From: Elusimicrobia bacterium CG03_land_8_20_14_0_80_50_18
Lineage (GTDB): Bacteria; CG03
DNA: 13,022 bases
Assembly: GCA_002780705.1 (NCBI GenBank)
Contig: PEUP01000041.1
Span: 1-13,022 of the forward strand
Direction: 5' to 3'
Below the pieces are notes generated by a model. The model worked only from the letters and a program-made list of their open reading frames with translations. It was not told where the DNA came from and searched no databases. The first letter of the stretch is position 1. Every line of letters begins with the position of its first letter. Below are positions 1 through 7,216 of the stretch, one piece after another. The position numbers and the translations under genes are program-made.

Positions 1-1
1 A

Positions 2-331
2 GTTTGGGGTAACACACCCGCGACCGGAACGGTCACAGGCGGCGCAGGAATATCCAACCTCAATGTTGTGAACATCGGCGCTGACTATAATGTCAATGAC
101 AAGGTGAAAGTTTCCGCTGATTACCTCATGCTGAAAAGGAATGAGAAAGTGGCGACGGTGGCCACCCCGGCCGGAACCGACAAGATCGGCAGCGAGATTG
201 ACCTGAAAGTCTGCTATGCGCATTCAGAGAATGTCAGTCTGGATCTTGTTTTCGGACGCCTTATGACCGACAAAGAGTTCGGCACAGCCGACATTGACAA
301 AGTGAACCTGCAGATGAACATAAAGTTCTAA
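2..331 (+). CDS. Outer-membrane beta-barrel protein, C-terminal fragment
   Basis: The reading frame is open from the left window edge, so the gene starts outside and only about the last 109 residues are visible. The translation alternates polar and hydrophobic residues in short strand-like stretches (VSADYLML, VSLDLVFGRLM, VNLQMNIKF) separated by Gly/Asn/Asp-rich turns. It ends in phenylalanine, the usual last residue of barrels inserted by the BAM machinery. This fits a porin-like or alginate-export-like outer-membrane protein, but the substrate cannot be told. The GTG at 68 is internal; nothing suggests a start there. A hairpin follows the stop codon before rplY, so this is probably the end of a separate transcription unit. 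Confidence 0.6.
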   Translation, partial: VWGNTPATGTVTGGAGISNLNVVNIGADYNVNDKVKVSADYLMLKRNEKVATVATPAGTDKIGSEIDLKVCYAHSENVSLDLVFGRLMTDKEFGTADIDKVNLQMNIKF

Positions 332-354
332 GCGGGACAGGAATTTTTAATCAA

Positions 355-390
355 GGGGCCGGACTGTCCTGAAAAGGGCGGACCGGCCCC
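355..390 (+). terminator. Strong hairpin between barrel gene and rplY
   Basis: GGGGCCGG at 355-362 pairs perfectly with CCGGCCCC at 383-390. The inner arm continues pairing with one A-A mismatch and two G-T pairs, giving about 15 bp around a TGAAAA loop. There is no T tract behind it, so it is not a textbook intrinsic terminator; it could be a Rho-assisted 3' end or a leader structure for rplY. The rplY Shine-Dalgarno (AGGAGG, 397-402) begins 7 nt downstream and is not sequestered in the stem. Confidence 0.5.
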
Positions 391-408
391 GAAAGCAGGA
401 GGATTGAC

Positions 409-1140
409 ATGGAACTTCAGGTGATGGTGAATGAGCGTGAAACAGGGAAGAAATCTCTTCTCAAACAACTTAGAAGAGACAAAAAGACGCCCGCTGTCAT
501 ATACGGCGCGAATTTCAAACCTGAAGCTGTCTGGGTTGATGAAAAAGAAATCTCGGGAATAATCAAGCATTCAAAAACTTCCGTTCTCACTCTCAACGAA
601 GGTAAAAAAAAGCTCACAGCCGTTATCAAAGATGTTTCTTACGATGCTCTCAGCGACAGAGTGAATCATGTTGACTTTATGAAAATAGAAGCCAAAAAAG
701 AACTTGATCTCACCATACCCCTGGAGCTTGAGGGAGCGTGCAAGGGCGTCAAAGAAGGCGGCATCCTTGATTTCATAGTCAGGGAAATAGAAATAAGGAC
801 GATTCCGTCCAAAATACCGCATTCAGTCAAAATAGATGTGTCGGATTTGGCGATAGGCGACACAATGAAGATATCAGAGCTTCATATTCCCGAAGGCGTC
901 ACGGTGCTTACTCCCGGAGACCACATATGTATAAGCATACAGGCCCCGAGGAAGGAAGAGGAAGCCGCCGTCACTGAGGCCGAGGCCGGCGCCGCCGAAC
1001 CCGAAGTTGAGAAAAAGGGTAAGGACGCCAAAGGTGCGCCGGAAGCCGAAGGTGCGCCAAGGCGTGCTGAAAGTGCGCCAAAGCGTGCCGAAGGTGCGCA
1101 GGGGCGCGCCGAGGCCAAAAAACCCGCTGATAAGAAGTGA
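409..1140 (+). CDS. rplY: 50S ribosomal protein bL25, Ctc/TL5 long form
   Basis: A 243-residue protein of the two-domain bL25/Ctc family, which binds 5S rRNA in the large subunit. Residues 1-90 form the L25 barrel (RETGKKSLLKQLRRDKKTPAVIYG, VNHVDFMKI), and residues 95-180 form the beta-rich TL5 C-domain (LTIPLELEGACKGVKEGGIL, IPSKIPHSVKIDVSDL, IGDTMKISEL). From about residue 183 the chain becomes an Ala/Glu/Lys/Arg-rich disordered tail containing four near-repeats (GAPEAE, GAPRRAE, SAPKRAE, GAQGRAE). Tails are common in long-form L25, but this repeat is unusually regular. The ATG at 409 follows an ideal AGGAGG with 6 nt spacing. pth begins 4 nt after the stop codon, the common rplY-pth pairing. 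Confidence 0.95.
   Translation: MELQVMVNERETGKKSLLKQLRRDKKTPAVIYGANFKPEAVWVDEKEISGIIKHSKTSVLTLNEGKKKLTAVIKDVSYDALSDRVNHVDFMKIEAKKELDLTIPLELEGACKGVKEGGILDFIVREIEIRTIPSKIPHSVKIDVSDLAIGDTMKISELHIPEGVTVLTPGDHICISIQAPRKEEEAAVTEAEAGAAEPEVEKKGKDAKGAPEAEGAPRRAESAPKRAEGAQGRAEAKKPADKK
1033..1113 (+). repeat. Tandem 18-21 nt repeat in the rplY tail
   Basis: Four consecutive units begin GGTGCGCC or a one-base variant at 1033, 1051, 1072 and 1093. The first is 18 nt and the others are 21 nt. All lengths are multiples of three, so copy-number changes would keep the L25 frame. They encode a basic Ala/Gly/Glu tail. The reading frame used by pth is also free of stops through this repeat. Confidence 0.75.
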
Positions 1141-1144
1141 TAAC

Positions 1145-1708
1145 ATGCTGGCTGTTTTCGGGCTGGGCAACCCTCTCCGCCACGGCGGACTTTCAGCGTC
1201 GTACAACGGGACAAGACACAACATAGGGAAAGAGGCGGCCCTTTCACTCAAAGGCCGAATGCCTCTCGCGTTTAAAGGCCCTTTCGCGGATATATATGTT
1301 CGGGGGGGCAGGGCTCTCATTGAGGGTAATATCTATATGAACGAATCGGGACTGGCTTTCAAAGATGCTGTCAAAAAACTGAAGATTAAAGCTGAGGATA
1401 TACTTGTGCTCTGCGACGACTTTAACATTGAACTGGGTAAGATGCGTTACAGGGTGAGCGGATCTTCCGGAGGGCACAAGGGGCTTGATTCGGTTATAGA
1501 AGAAGCGGGAACCGACAATTTTCCCCGGCTCCGGCTGGGCATAGGCCCGCCCGTTTTTGATTATGCAGGAGTGAAAGACTGGGTGCTGGAAGCGTTTCAG
1601 GCCGATGAGAGAGCAAAAGCCGAGGCGCTGCGTAAGGCCGCATCTGATTTTGTGAAAAGTAAATGGGGGCGTTCCTGGCCGGAGGATAACAACAGTTTTA
1701 ATGTTTAA
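1145..1708 (+). CDS. pth: Peptidyl-tRNA hydrolase
   Basis: A 187-residue Pth1-family enzyme, which cleaves the ester between peptide and tRNA on drop-off peptidyl-tRNAs in the cytoplasm. Visible signatures are FGLGNP at 5-10, TRHNIG at 23-28 with catalytic His25, YMNESG with Asn66, LCDDFNIELGK with Asp92, and GSSGGHKGL at 106-114. Two departures stand out: about six extra residues between GNP and TRHN (LRHGGLSASYNG), and Lys112 where E. coli has Asn114, one of its tRNA/peptide-binding residues. The ATG at 1145 is chosen because LAVFGLGNP is the normal N-terminus. The frame runs open upstream to 1007, but that part is the alternate frame of the L25 tail. No strong Shine-Dalgarno is present, so translation is probably coupled to rplY. 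Confidence 0.93.
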   Translation: MLAVFGLGNPLRHGGLSASYNGTRHNIGKEAALSLKGRMPLAFKGPFADIYVRGGRALIEGNIYMNESGLAFKDAVKKLKIKAEDILVLCDDFNIELGKMRYRVSGSSGGHKGLDSVIEEAGTDNFPRLRLGIGPPVFDYAGVKDWVLEAFQADERAKAEALRKAASDFVKSKWGRSWPEDNNSFNV

Positions 1709-2288
1709 CAGTTTCAAAAAAAAGGTGATAATGGGGATGATAATTCTCGCCCCCATGGCTGTGACGCTCTATGTTTTCGCTTTCATGATCAGAGTGATCG
1801 CGGGTCTGACGGCGCCGTTAATTCCCTTTCTTCTCAGACTGCCTTTTTTTTCCTCATTCCCCGCGGCGGCCACCTATGTCGTTAGTTTTCTGGCAGCCAT
1901 TCTTTTTCTCTGGCTTTTGGGCACGGTGGCTTCTAATATTTTCGGCAGAACAGTTCTGATCTTCGCGGAAAAAATATTTCTCAAAGCGCCGGTTATAAAC
2001 CGCATATATGTCATCATCAAACAGGTCGTTCATGCCATGACCTCCACCCGCTCCGCTTTCCGCAAAGTGGTGCGGATAGATTACCCGAGGAAGGGTATCA
2101 AGACGCTGGCCTTTGTGACGGGCGAAACGGTTCTTCACGGAGTTTCTCACTACTCACTTTTTGTGCCGACGACACCGAACCCCACCAGCGGCTTTTTCTG
2201 CATGATTCCCGTCGATGAGGCGGAGGACGCCGGATTCGGTACGGAAGTCGCCATGAAGATTATAGCTTCGGGCGGCATGATAAGATGA
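1701..2288 (+). CDS. DUF502 family inner-membrane protein
   Basis: A 195-residue protein with two N-terminal membrane segments (about residues 9-32 and 53-77, the second FPAAATYVVSFLAAILFLWLLG) followed by a soluble domain. The features KAPVINRIYVIIKQVVHAM, FVTGET and FVPTTPNPTSGFFCMIP are characteristic of the DUF502 family, whose biochemical role is not established. Its ATG overlaps the pth stop by 8 nt, so the two are translationally coupled. The C-terminal Gly-Gly-Met-Ile end is also usual for the family. No function is assigned. Confidence 0.88.
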   Translation: MFNSFKKKVIMGMIILAPMAVTLYVFAFMIRVIAGLTAPLIPFLLRLPFFSSFPAAATYVVSFLAAILFLWLLGTVASNIFGRTVLIFAEKIFLKAPVINRIYVIIKQVVHAMTSTRSAFRKVVRIDYPRKGIKTLAFVTGETVLHGVSHYSLFVPTTPNPTSGFFCMIPVDEAEDAGFGTEVAMKIIASGGMIR

Positions 2289-2299
2289 GGACGGAGGAA

Positions 2300-2327
2300 T
2301 TGACAAGTTTTATCCAAATGATACAAT
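2300..2327 (+). promoter_or_regulatory. Sigma70-like promoter overlapping the pilM start
   Basis: A perfect -35 box TTGACA (2300-2305) and a 5/6 -10 box TACAAT (2322-2327) are separated by 16 bp. The -10 overlaps the annotated pilM ATG (2326), so a transcript starting about 7 nt later would begin inside the first codons. Either pilM uses a downstream GTG (2335) on a nearly leaderless message, or it is translated mainly from read-through of the upstream genes, or the match is chance. Confidence 0.4.
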
Positions 2328-3477
2328 GAAAGCCGTGCCAATAAATATAAAAGCAATCATCGGAAAGCTCACCGCGATTCACAAAGGCGGTGATGTTATA
2401 GGCGTTGATTTTGGCCGCTCCTCGGTGAAGATAGCAAAGCTCAAAAAAAGCGGCGAGAAATACGCGCTGGCGCTCTACGGCACCATACCTGTTACCGCCG
2501 CGGCAGCCGGCGCCGAACCCACGGAAGAGGAGATGGATTCCACCGTTAAGGCGGTTAAAAATTTCTTTAATTCAAAGGCGGTTAAGTCGGGTGTGGGAGC
2601 GGTTTCCGTCATGGGCAATTTTGTTATCGTCAGATATGTAAAATTTCCCAAAATGTCCACTGATGAGTTGGCGAAGAGCCTGCGTTTTGAAGCGGAAGAG
2701 TTCATTCCCTTTGACATAACCGATGTGTATCTTTCCACCGAGATTATCAGAGATATTGAAGAGGAAGGCCAGCCCAAAATGGAAGCAATCCTTGTGGCCG
2801 CCAAAAAAGATATTGTTGACATGCGCATTTCCATGATGAAGAGAATAGGCATGGATCCTCTTGTGATTGATGTGGACGGGTTTTGCGTCACCAATGTCTA
2901 TGAGCACTGTTATCCCGATTTTGCCGATAGCAACACGATGTTCCTCAACATAGGAGCTTCCATGACAACGCTTACCATCGCCGAGCACGGCACGGTGCGC
3001 GTCGTCAGGGATATACCCTTCAGCGGCAACGGTCTCACCAATCTTGTTATGAATACTTTCGCGAGCGATTTTTCCCAGGCTGAAGCCCTGAAAAGGCAGT
3101 ATGGAATAGTGCCGTCGGCTGAAATGGAAACCATGTCTGACGCGGAAACAGCCGAGCAGGTGACTTCGGCCCTGATACAGGGCGTTGACGAACAGCTGCA
3201 TGTTGAAATGCAGAGATCCATAGATTATTTCAATACGATATCAGGCTCTTCGGAGGAAATAAGCAAGATCGTGCTCACCGGCGGCGGGGCGATGCTCAAG
3301 AACCTGGACAAATATCTTAACAGACAGATGGATATTCCGGTGGAGATATTCAATCCCCTTGACTATATAGAGCATCCGGATGATCCCGAACTGCTGAAAA
3401 ATGCTTCCGCCTATGCCGTGGCGATCGGATTGGCGCTGAGAAAGGCCGGGGATTCTTCGGCAATACGGGCTGTCTGA
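2326..3477 (+). CDS. pilM: Type IV pilus assembly ATPase-like protein PilM
   Basis: A 383-residue cytoplasmic actin-fold protein that binds ATP and docks on the PilN N-terminus to anchor the pilus alignment complex. Actin-like motifs are in order: phosphate-1 (IGVDFGRSSVKIAKL, about 25-39), the FPKMSTDELAKSLRFEAEEFIPF region (108-130), phosphate-2 (FLNIGASMTTLTI, 206-218), and the adenosine motif (IVLTGGGAMLKNLDKYL, 315-331). The N-terminus is about 20 residues longer before the VIGVDFG strand than in compact homologues. ATG 2326 lacks a well-placed Shine-Dalgarno; GGAGG lies about 29 nt upstream, so GTG 2335 is an alternative start. The stop codon shares one base with the pilN ATG. Confidence 0.95.
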   Translation: MKAVPINIKAIIGKLTAIHKGGDVIGVDFGRSSVKIAKLKKSGEKYALALYGTIPVTAAAAGAEPTEEEMDSTVKAVKNFFNSKAVKSGVGAVSVMGNFVIVRYVKFPKMSTDELAKSLRFEAEEFIPFDITDVYLSTEIIRDIEEEGQPKMEAILVAAKKDIVDMRISMMKRIGMDPLVIDVDGFCVTNVYEHCYPDFADSNTMFLNIGASMTTLTIAEHGTVRVVRDIPFSGNGLTNLVMNTFASDFSQAEALKRQYGIVPSAEMETMSDAETAEQVTSALIQGVDEQLHVEMQRSIDYFNTISGSSEEISKIVLTGGGAMLKNLDKYLNRQMDIPVEIFNPLDYIEHPDDPELLKNASAYAVAIGLALRKAGDSSAIRAV

Positions 3478-4055
3478 TGATAAAGATAAATCTGCTACCG
3501 CAGGAGATAGAAAAAAGAGCTGTCGCGCAGCGCAGGATGATCCTCGCGGTGGCGGCCGGCGTGATGGTGGTTGTCGTATTCATCGGTATCTATCTTCTCA
3601 GGGTCGCGAAGATAACGACACTCAAAGGAGATCTTAAAACGGCGCAGGCGGAACTTAAACAATATGACGCGGCGCTTGCAAAGGTACAGAGGATAGAGGC
3701 GGAGAAAAAACGCCTTGAAACTCAGTTAGGCGTTATCACCAGTCTTATTGAGTCAAGGCTTGATTATCCCGTAATGATGGAGGTGATCACGCGAAGCGAG
3801 TTTCTGCCGGCCAACGCCAAAATCAACAATTTTTCCGCGACCTCGGCCGCGAACGGAATTAAATTCGCTTTTGCGGTGGAGGCGGCTGACAATTACTCCA
3901 TTGCCGATTTACTCACAAACCTTGAGGAATCCCCGCGTTTTACGGAAGTGACCGTCAGCGGTTTTGCTTCCGCAGGCGCGGCAACGACTGCCGCGACAGC
4001 TCCGCGAAGCATGTCCGTGACCTGTCTTTATATTCCAGAAAGGAGCAATAAATAA
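3477..4055 (+). CDS. pilN: Type IV pilus inner-membrane protein PilN
   Basis: A 192-residue bitopic inner-membrane protein. Residues 2-8 (IKINLLP) are the conserved cytoplasmic motif that inserts into a PilM groove. One membrane helix follows (about 21-43), then a periplasmic coiled coil (about 46-90), then a ferredoxin-like domain (about 95-190) including NFSATSAANGIKFAFAVEA and FTEVTVSGF. The Ala/Thr-rich segment near 165-175 is a flexible loop. PilN pairs with PilO through the periplasmic part. Start ATG 3477 overlaps the pilM TGA by one base, implying coupled translation. Confidence 0.93.
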   Translation: MIKINLLPQEIEKRAVAQRRMILAVAAGVMVVVVFIGIYLLRVAKITTLKGDLKTAQAELKQYDAALAKVQRIEAEKKRLETQLGVITSLIESRLDYPVMMEVITRSEFLPANAKINNFSATSAANGIKFAFAVEAADNYSIADLLTNLEESPRFTEVTVSGFASAGAATTAATAPRSMSVTCLYIPERSNK

Positions 4056-4604
4056 ATGGCCGAAGCTCAAGCTATACCGAAAGAACAAAAGATAATGCTG
4101 GCGGTACTGGCGCTTGCCGGCCTGTATATGTTTTACAAAAAAGCTTATCTGCCCCAGGGTAAACAGATAAATGATCTCACAAAACAGATACAGGAGACGA
4201 ATAAAAAAATAGAGGATATAAAGCTGAAGGTCGCCAGGATGGACCAGCTTGAAGCCGAGTATGAAGTGCTGAAAACAAAAGTCGCCGAGGCGGAGAAACA
4301 GCTGCCCAAGTCCGAAGAACTGCCCGATCTCATAAGGAGCATCACCAAAATAGGCTCAAAGCACGGGATAGCGATAGACAACTGGCGTATAAGCTCTGTG
4401 GTTCCAAAGCAGTATTATAAGGAACACACCTACAGTTTTGCCGTGAATTCCAGTTATCACAAAGCGGCGCAGTTTTTTGTGGATGTTTGCCAGAGAGAAA
4501 GGATAATGACGGTCAAAGATGTGAAGATAACACCCGCCTCGGGTGAATCGAGCAGTGATATGAGTGTCAGCTTCACTTTAGTTGTCTACACCTATAAGGA
4601 ATAA
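4056..4604 (+). CDS. pilO: Type IV pilus inner-membrane protein PilO
   Basis: A 182-residue partner of PilN with the same architecture. A short cytoplasmic N-terminus is followed by a membrane helix (about 12-28, IMLAVLALAGLYMFY), a long charged coiled coil (about 35-88), a LPKSEELPDLIRSITKIGSKHGI segment typical of PilO, and a ferredoxin-like fold that ends in SVSFTLVVYTYK. It forms the PilN-PilO heterodimer that links PilM to PilP. Its ATG directly follows the pilN stop codon, with AGGAG at 4041-4045. pilP begins one base after its stop. Confidence 0.93.
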   Translation: MAEAQAIPKEQKIMLAVLALAGLYMFYKKAYLPQGKQINDLTKQIQETNKKIEDIKLKVARMDQLEAEYEVLKTKVAEAEKQLPKSEELPDLIRSITKIGSKHGIAIDNWRISSVVPKQYYKEHTYSFAVNSSYHKAAQFFVDVCQRERIMTVKDVKITPASGESSSDMSVSFTLVVYTYKE

Positions 4605-4605
4605 C

Positions 4606-5100
4606 ATGATGATGTCAGAATTATCTATCCGACGCGCTTTAATCTGCTTGGTTTGTTTTTTCTGTCTTTCCTGCGGTAAAAAGAAGAAGGCCACGGCCTC
4701 GGTGCCCCGTCCCGCGCGCCCGGTTCAGTCAACACCTATTCCGGAAGTGAAGCAGCCCGAGAAATATGTCTATCAGGGGTATAAGAACAGGAATCCCTTT
4801 TTTATGATGGGCGGCGGTCAGGCGCGCCCGGCCGCGGAAATGGACTCAGTCTCAGCGGATGCCGCCGGGTTCAGGTTGTCGGGTATAATGACTGACTCTT
4901 CAGGAGTCCGCTATGCTCTGATGTCCGATGCCTCGGGGGGCAGCTATATATTGAAGAGCGGGTGGCTTTACGATGTGGAGGGCAAAAGGGTCCCTGCCGT
5001 TACAGGCACTGTCTTTGAGGACAGGATAATCATCATATCGGGCACGACAATGAAAGAGCTGAAATTGCCGGCCGATGACATCCCCGCTAAACTGGAATAA
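4606..5100 (+). CDS. pilP: Type IV pilus lipoprotein PilP
   Basis: A 164-residue periplasmic lipoprotein linking PilN/PilO to the secretin PilQ. It has a short hydrophobic signal (about 8-22) and a near-consensus lipobox CLSC, with Cys23 as the likely lipidated residue. Position -3 is Cys rather than Leu, so the call is not perfect. A basic Lys run and a Pro-rich linker follow. The conserved YVYQGYKNRNPF element (54-65) precedes a beta-rich C-domain with FRLSGIM and SGVRYALMSD. Three ATGs stand in tandem (4606, 4609, 4612); the first fits AAGGA at 4596-4600. A longer reading from 4582 would run into pilO and is not needed. Confidence 0.88.
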   Translation: MMMSELSIRRALICLVCFFCLSCGKKKKATASVPRPARPVQSTPIPEVKQPEKYVYQGYKNRNPFFMMGGGQARPAAEMDSVSADAAGFRLSGIMTDSSGVRYALMSDASGGSYILKSGWLYDVEGKRVPAVTGTVFEDRIIIISGTTMKELKLPADDIPAKLE

Positions 5101-5102
5101 TT

Positions 5103-5154
5103 GGTATTCTGCGAATACCCTTGACAAAAGCACCAAATAGTATTAGCATGTATT
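5103..5154 (+). promoter_or_regulatory. Promoter and putative operator upstream of the MerR-like gene and pilQ
   Basis: A perfect dyad, GGTATTC-TGC-GAATACC (5103-5119), abuts a perfect -35 box TTGACA (5121-5126). A 17-bp spacer leads to TAGCAT (5144-5149, 4/6 match to the -10 consensus). The half-site GTATT recurs at 5140-5144 and 5150-5154, two direct copies exactly 10 bp apart that flank the -10. No T run follows the dyad, so a terminator is less likely than an operator. The next gene encodes a DNA-binding protein, so autoregulation is a reasonable inference. Confidence 0.5.
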
Positions 5155-5192
5155 AAAAGCATTTGATGCCGGAGTGAACTCGAGGGGGGATT

Positions 5193-5378
5193 ATGGTGGA
5201 AAAAAAATATTTGAACGCCGGCGAAGTCGCCCTGGCGCTTGGGATATCCAAGCAGACACTGATTAAGTATGAACAGAAAACGATATTTCCGAAAGCGCGG
5301 AGAAATAATCTGAACGGCTGGCGGGAATACACGATTGAAGAGCTCATGAAGCTGAAAAAAATAATGGGGAGGCCGTAA
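5193..5378 (+). CDS. Small MerR-like winged-helix DNA-binding protein
   Basis: A 61-residue protein that is almost entirely a MerR-type DNA-binding domain. It shows a helix-turn-helix (YLNAGEVALALGISKQTLIKYEQ, residues 6-28), a wing (FPKARRNNLNGWREYT, 32-47), and the following helix (IEELMKLKKIMG). It lacks the long dimerisation helix and effector domain of ordinary MerR proteins, so its size and plan resemble the stand-alone BldC type. Excisionase-like helix-turn-helix proteins are an alternative. ATG 5193 follows a GAGGGGGG run (about 5182-5189). Its stop codon abuts the pilQ ATG, and GGGGAGG at its 3' end is the pilQ ribosome site, so it is cotranscribed with pilQ. The target is unknown; its own promoter is the best candidate. 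Confidence 0.82.
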   Translation: MVEKKYLNAGEVALALGISKQTLIKYEQKTIFPKARRNNLNGWREYTIEELMKLKKIMGRP

Positions 5379-7202
5379 ATGATCAACAGTGTAAAAACCG
5401 GGTTTTTTAGGAATCTTGCAAGGCTGATCTTTGCGCTGCTATCGGCGCTGCTTTTGACCTCGTCTTTTGTGTCTTCCCAGGAATTTGAAAAGATAAAGAA
5501 TGTGAGTGTGAAAGCTGAGTCGGCCGACAGGCTGAATGTTACGATTGATATGACAGCCGCCGCGAATTATTATCTCTTTAAGATATCCAATCCTCCGCGG
5601 CTGGTGATAGAGTTCACCAGCACGAGTGTGGAAGCGGCAAAAAAAGAGATAGATGTAAAAGACTGCTTTATTAAGAAGGTGAGAGTAGGGCAGTATAAAG
5701 ATGAGCCCATCAAAATAGCGCGCATGGTTTTTGACCTGCCAACGGATGAAGTCTATTATGACGCTCTTTCAGCCGGGAGCCAGATACTGGTGGCCATTTC
5801 GTCAAAAGCGGATAAGGCCGCTGTCAAGATGCCGGAGAGAATACAGCAGAGACAATCTGCCGTCAAGCCCGCTATCGCGCGCAATGTCCCGACCCCCGAA
5901 CACAAAAGTAAGGTGAGGGATATCAAAGAAGGCGGCGAGGCCGTAGTCGCCGAGCCCGCCGCTGAGGAGCCGGTTGAAGTGAGCAAGATGAGCACTCACG
6001 GAGGGGTTCTCCAGATAAGCAAAAAAATAATATCAGTAAATTTCTATCAGACAGACATAAGAACCATATTGAGGGCTGTTTCGGAGCAGACGGGAATAAA
6101 TATCATATACGGCTCGGATGTGCAGGGAAATGTCACTCTCAAACTGAAGGATGTCACATTTGATGACGCCCTGAGGATAATACTCAAAATGTCCGGCCTC
6201 GTTGTGGAGAAAGAGGCGGATAACATAATAAGGATCATCACGCCGCAGGCGCTCAGGGACGAGCGTTCACGCTCCGTTCAGTTCACGAGGGTGCTGCCGC
6301 TCAAATACACCCGCGCGGAAGATGTAAAAACACAGCTTAATTCCATTAAGGTGGAGGGCATTGCGGCCACGATAAGCGAGGATCCTCTCACAAACAGCAT
6401 CGTGCTGACAACGACCCCCGAGGGCATATCCAAATATCAGGAACTCATAAGTATTTTTGATGTCAAGCCCCGTCAGGTTTTAATAGAAGCCTCCATTATG
6501 GAGGTGGATTATTCCGACGGCATGGATCTTGGAATCGCATGGCAGTTAAGCGGTTTTAATGTTTATAACAAAGACGCCAACAATCTGGTGAAAGGTGCTG
6601 TGCAGAACAGCCCCGCGGCGACGCCCGGAGCCAGCGGTCTGCCGGCTCTCAACCCGACTTCGGTAGGGCTCTCTCTGGCCGTGGGTGGCCTTATAAACTC
6701 AAATCAGTTCAGCGCTCTTATAGACGCTCTTCAGCAGAAGAGAAAGGCCAAGACACTGGCCACGCCCAAGATCGTAACCATGAATAATGTGAAAGCCACC
6801 ATACTTTCCGGCGACCAGGTGCCGTATGCCAACACGACGGTCTCCTCGGCCGGCTCCACACAGACAACCGAATTCACGGATGTGGGTATTCAGCTTGAGG
6901 TGACGCCCACAATACATTCCGACGAGTATGTCACGCTGGAGGTAAAGCCGAAGGTGAGCTCTTACAAGATGTCCACGGCCGGGCCCATTATAACGACCCG
7001 CGAAGCTCAGACAACAGTCATGGTCAAAAGTAATGAAACGGTTGTCATAGGCGGACTTATTAATGAGGCCGATCTTGAGGCCGTGGATCAGATGCCCATA
7101 TTGGGTGATCTGCCTATTATAGGATATCTTTTCAAGAGGCATCAGCAGTCCAACGATAGAGTTGAGCTTCTTGTTTTCCTCAAACCCATCATTCTGAACT
7201 GA
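5379..7202 (+). CDS. pilQ: Type IV pilus outer-membrane secretin PilQ
   Basis: A 607-residue secretin forming the outer-membrane pore through which the pilus extends. Domains in order are: a signal peptide (about 1-34, with a basic start and LIFALLSALLLTSSF); one AMIN peptidoglycan-binding domain (about 38-142, including PPRLVIEF); an Ala/Pro/Glu linker (about 145-205); an STN/N0 domain (about 218-285, VNFYQTDIRTILRAVSEQTG); a NolW/N1 domain (about 300-360, LPLKYTRAEDVKTQL); and a secretin core (about 365-607, VLIEASIMEVD, VPYANT, FTDVGIQLEVTPTI, ETVVIGGLI, PILGDLPIIGYLF). Only one AMIN repeat is seen, fewer than in some proteobacterial PilQ. Ribosome site GGGGAGG ends 6 nt before the ATG. 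Separated from pilP by the small regulator gene. Confidence 0.96.
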   Translation: MINSVKTGFFRNLARLIFALLSALLLTSSFVSSQEFEKIKNVSVKAESADRLNVTIDMTAAANYYLFKISNPPRLVIEFTSTSVEAAKKEIDVKDCFIKKVRVGQYKDEPIKIARMVFDLPTDEVYYDALSAGSQILVAISSKADKAAVKMPERIQQRQSAVKPAIARNVPTPEHKSKVRDIKEGGEAVVAEPAAEEPVEVSKMSTHGGVLQISKKIISVNFYQTDIRTILRAVSEQTGINIIYGSDVQGNVTLKLKDVTFDDALRIILKMSGLVVEKEADNIIRIITPQALRDERSRSVQFTRVLPLKYTRAEDVKTQLNSIKVEGIAATISEDPLTNSIVLTTTPEGISKYQELISIFDVKPRQVLIEASIMEVDYSDGMDLGIAWQLSGFNVYNKDANNLVKGAVQNSPAATPGASGLPALNPTSVGLSLAVGGLINSNQFSALIDALQQKRKAKTLATPKIVTMNNVKATILSGDQVPYANTTVSSAGSTQTTEFTDVGIQLEVTPTIHSDEYVTLEVKPKVSSYKMSTAGPIITTREAQTTVMVKSNETVVIGGLINEADLEAVDQMPILGDLPIIGYLFKRHQQSNDRVELLVFLKPIILN

Positions 7203-7216
7203 ATGTTAATGCTCTG

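Noticed and set aside
1007..1144. N-terminal extension of pth back to 1007
   Set aside because: This part is the alternate frame of the L25 tail repeat. The conserved Pth N-terminus starts at 1145 right after the rplY stop codon.
2572..3201. Minus-strand open frame of 209 codons
   Set aside because: It is antisense to pilM, where the actin-fold motifs are clear on the plus strand.
5103..5119. Dyad after pilP as an intrinsic terminator
   Set aside because: The stem is only 7 bp, A/T-rich, and followed by CTTGACA rather than a T run; an operator next to the -35 fits better.
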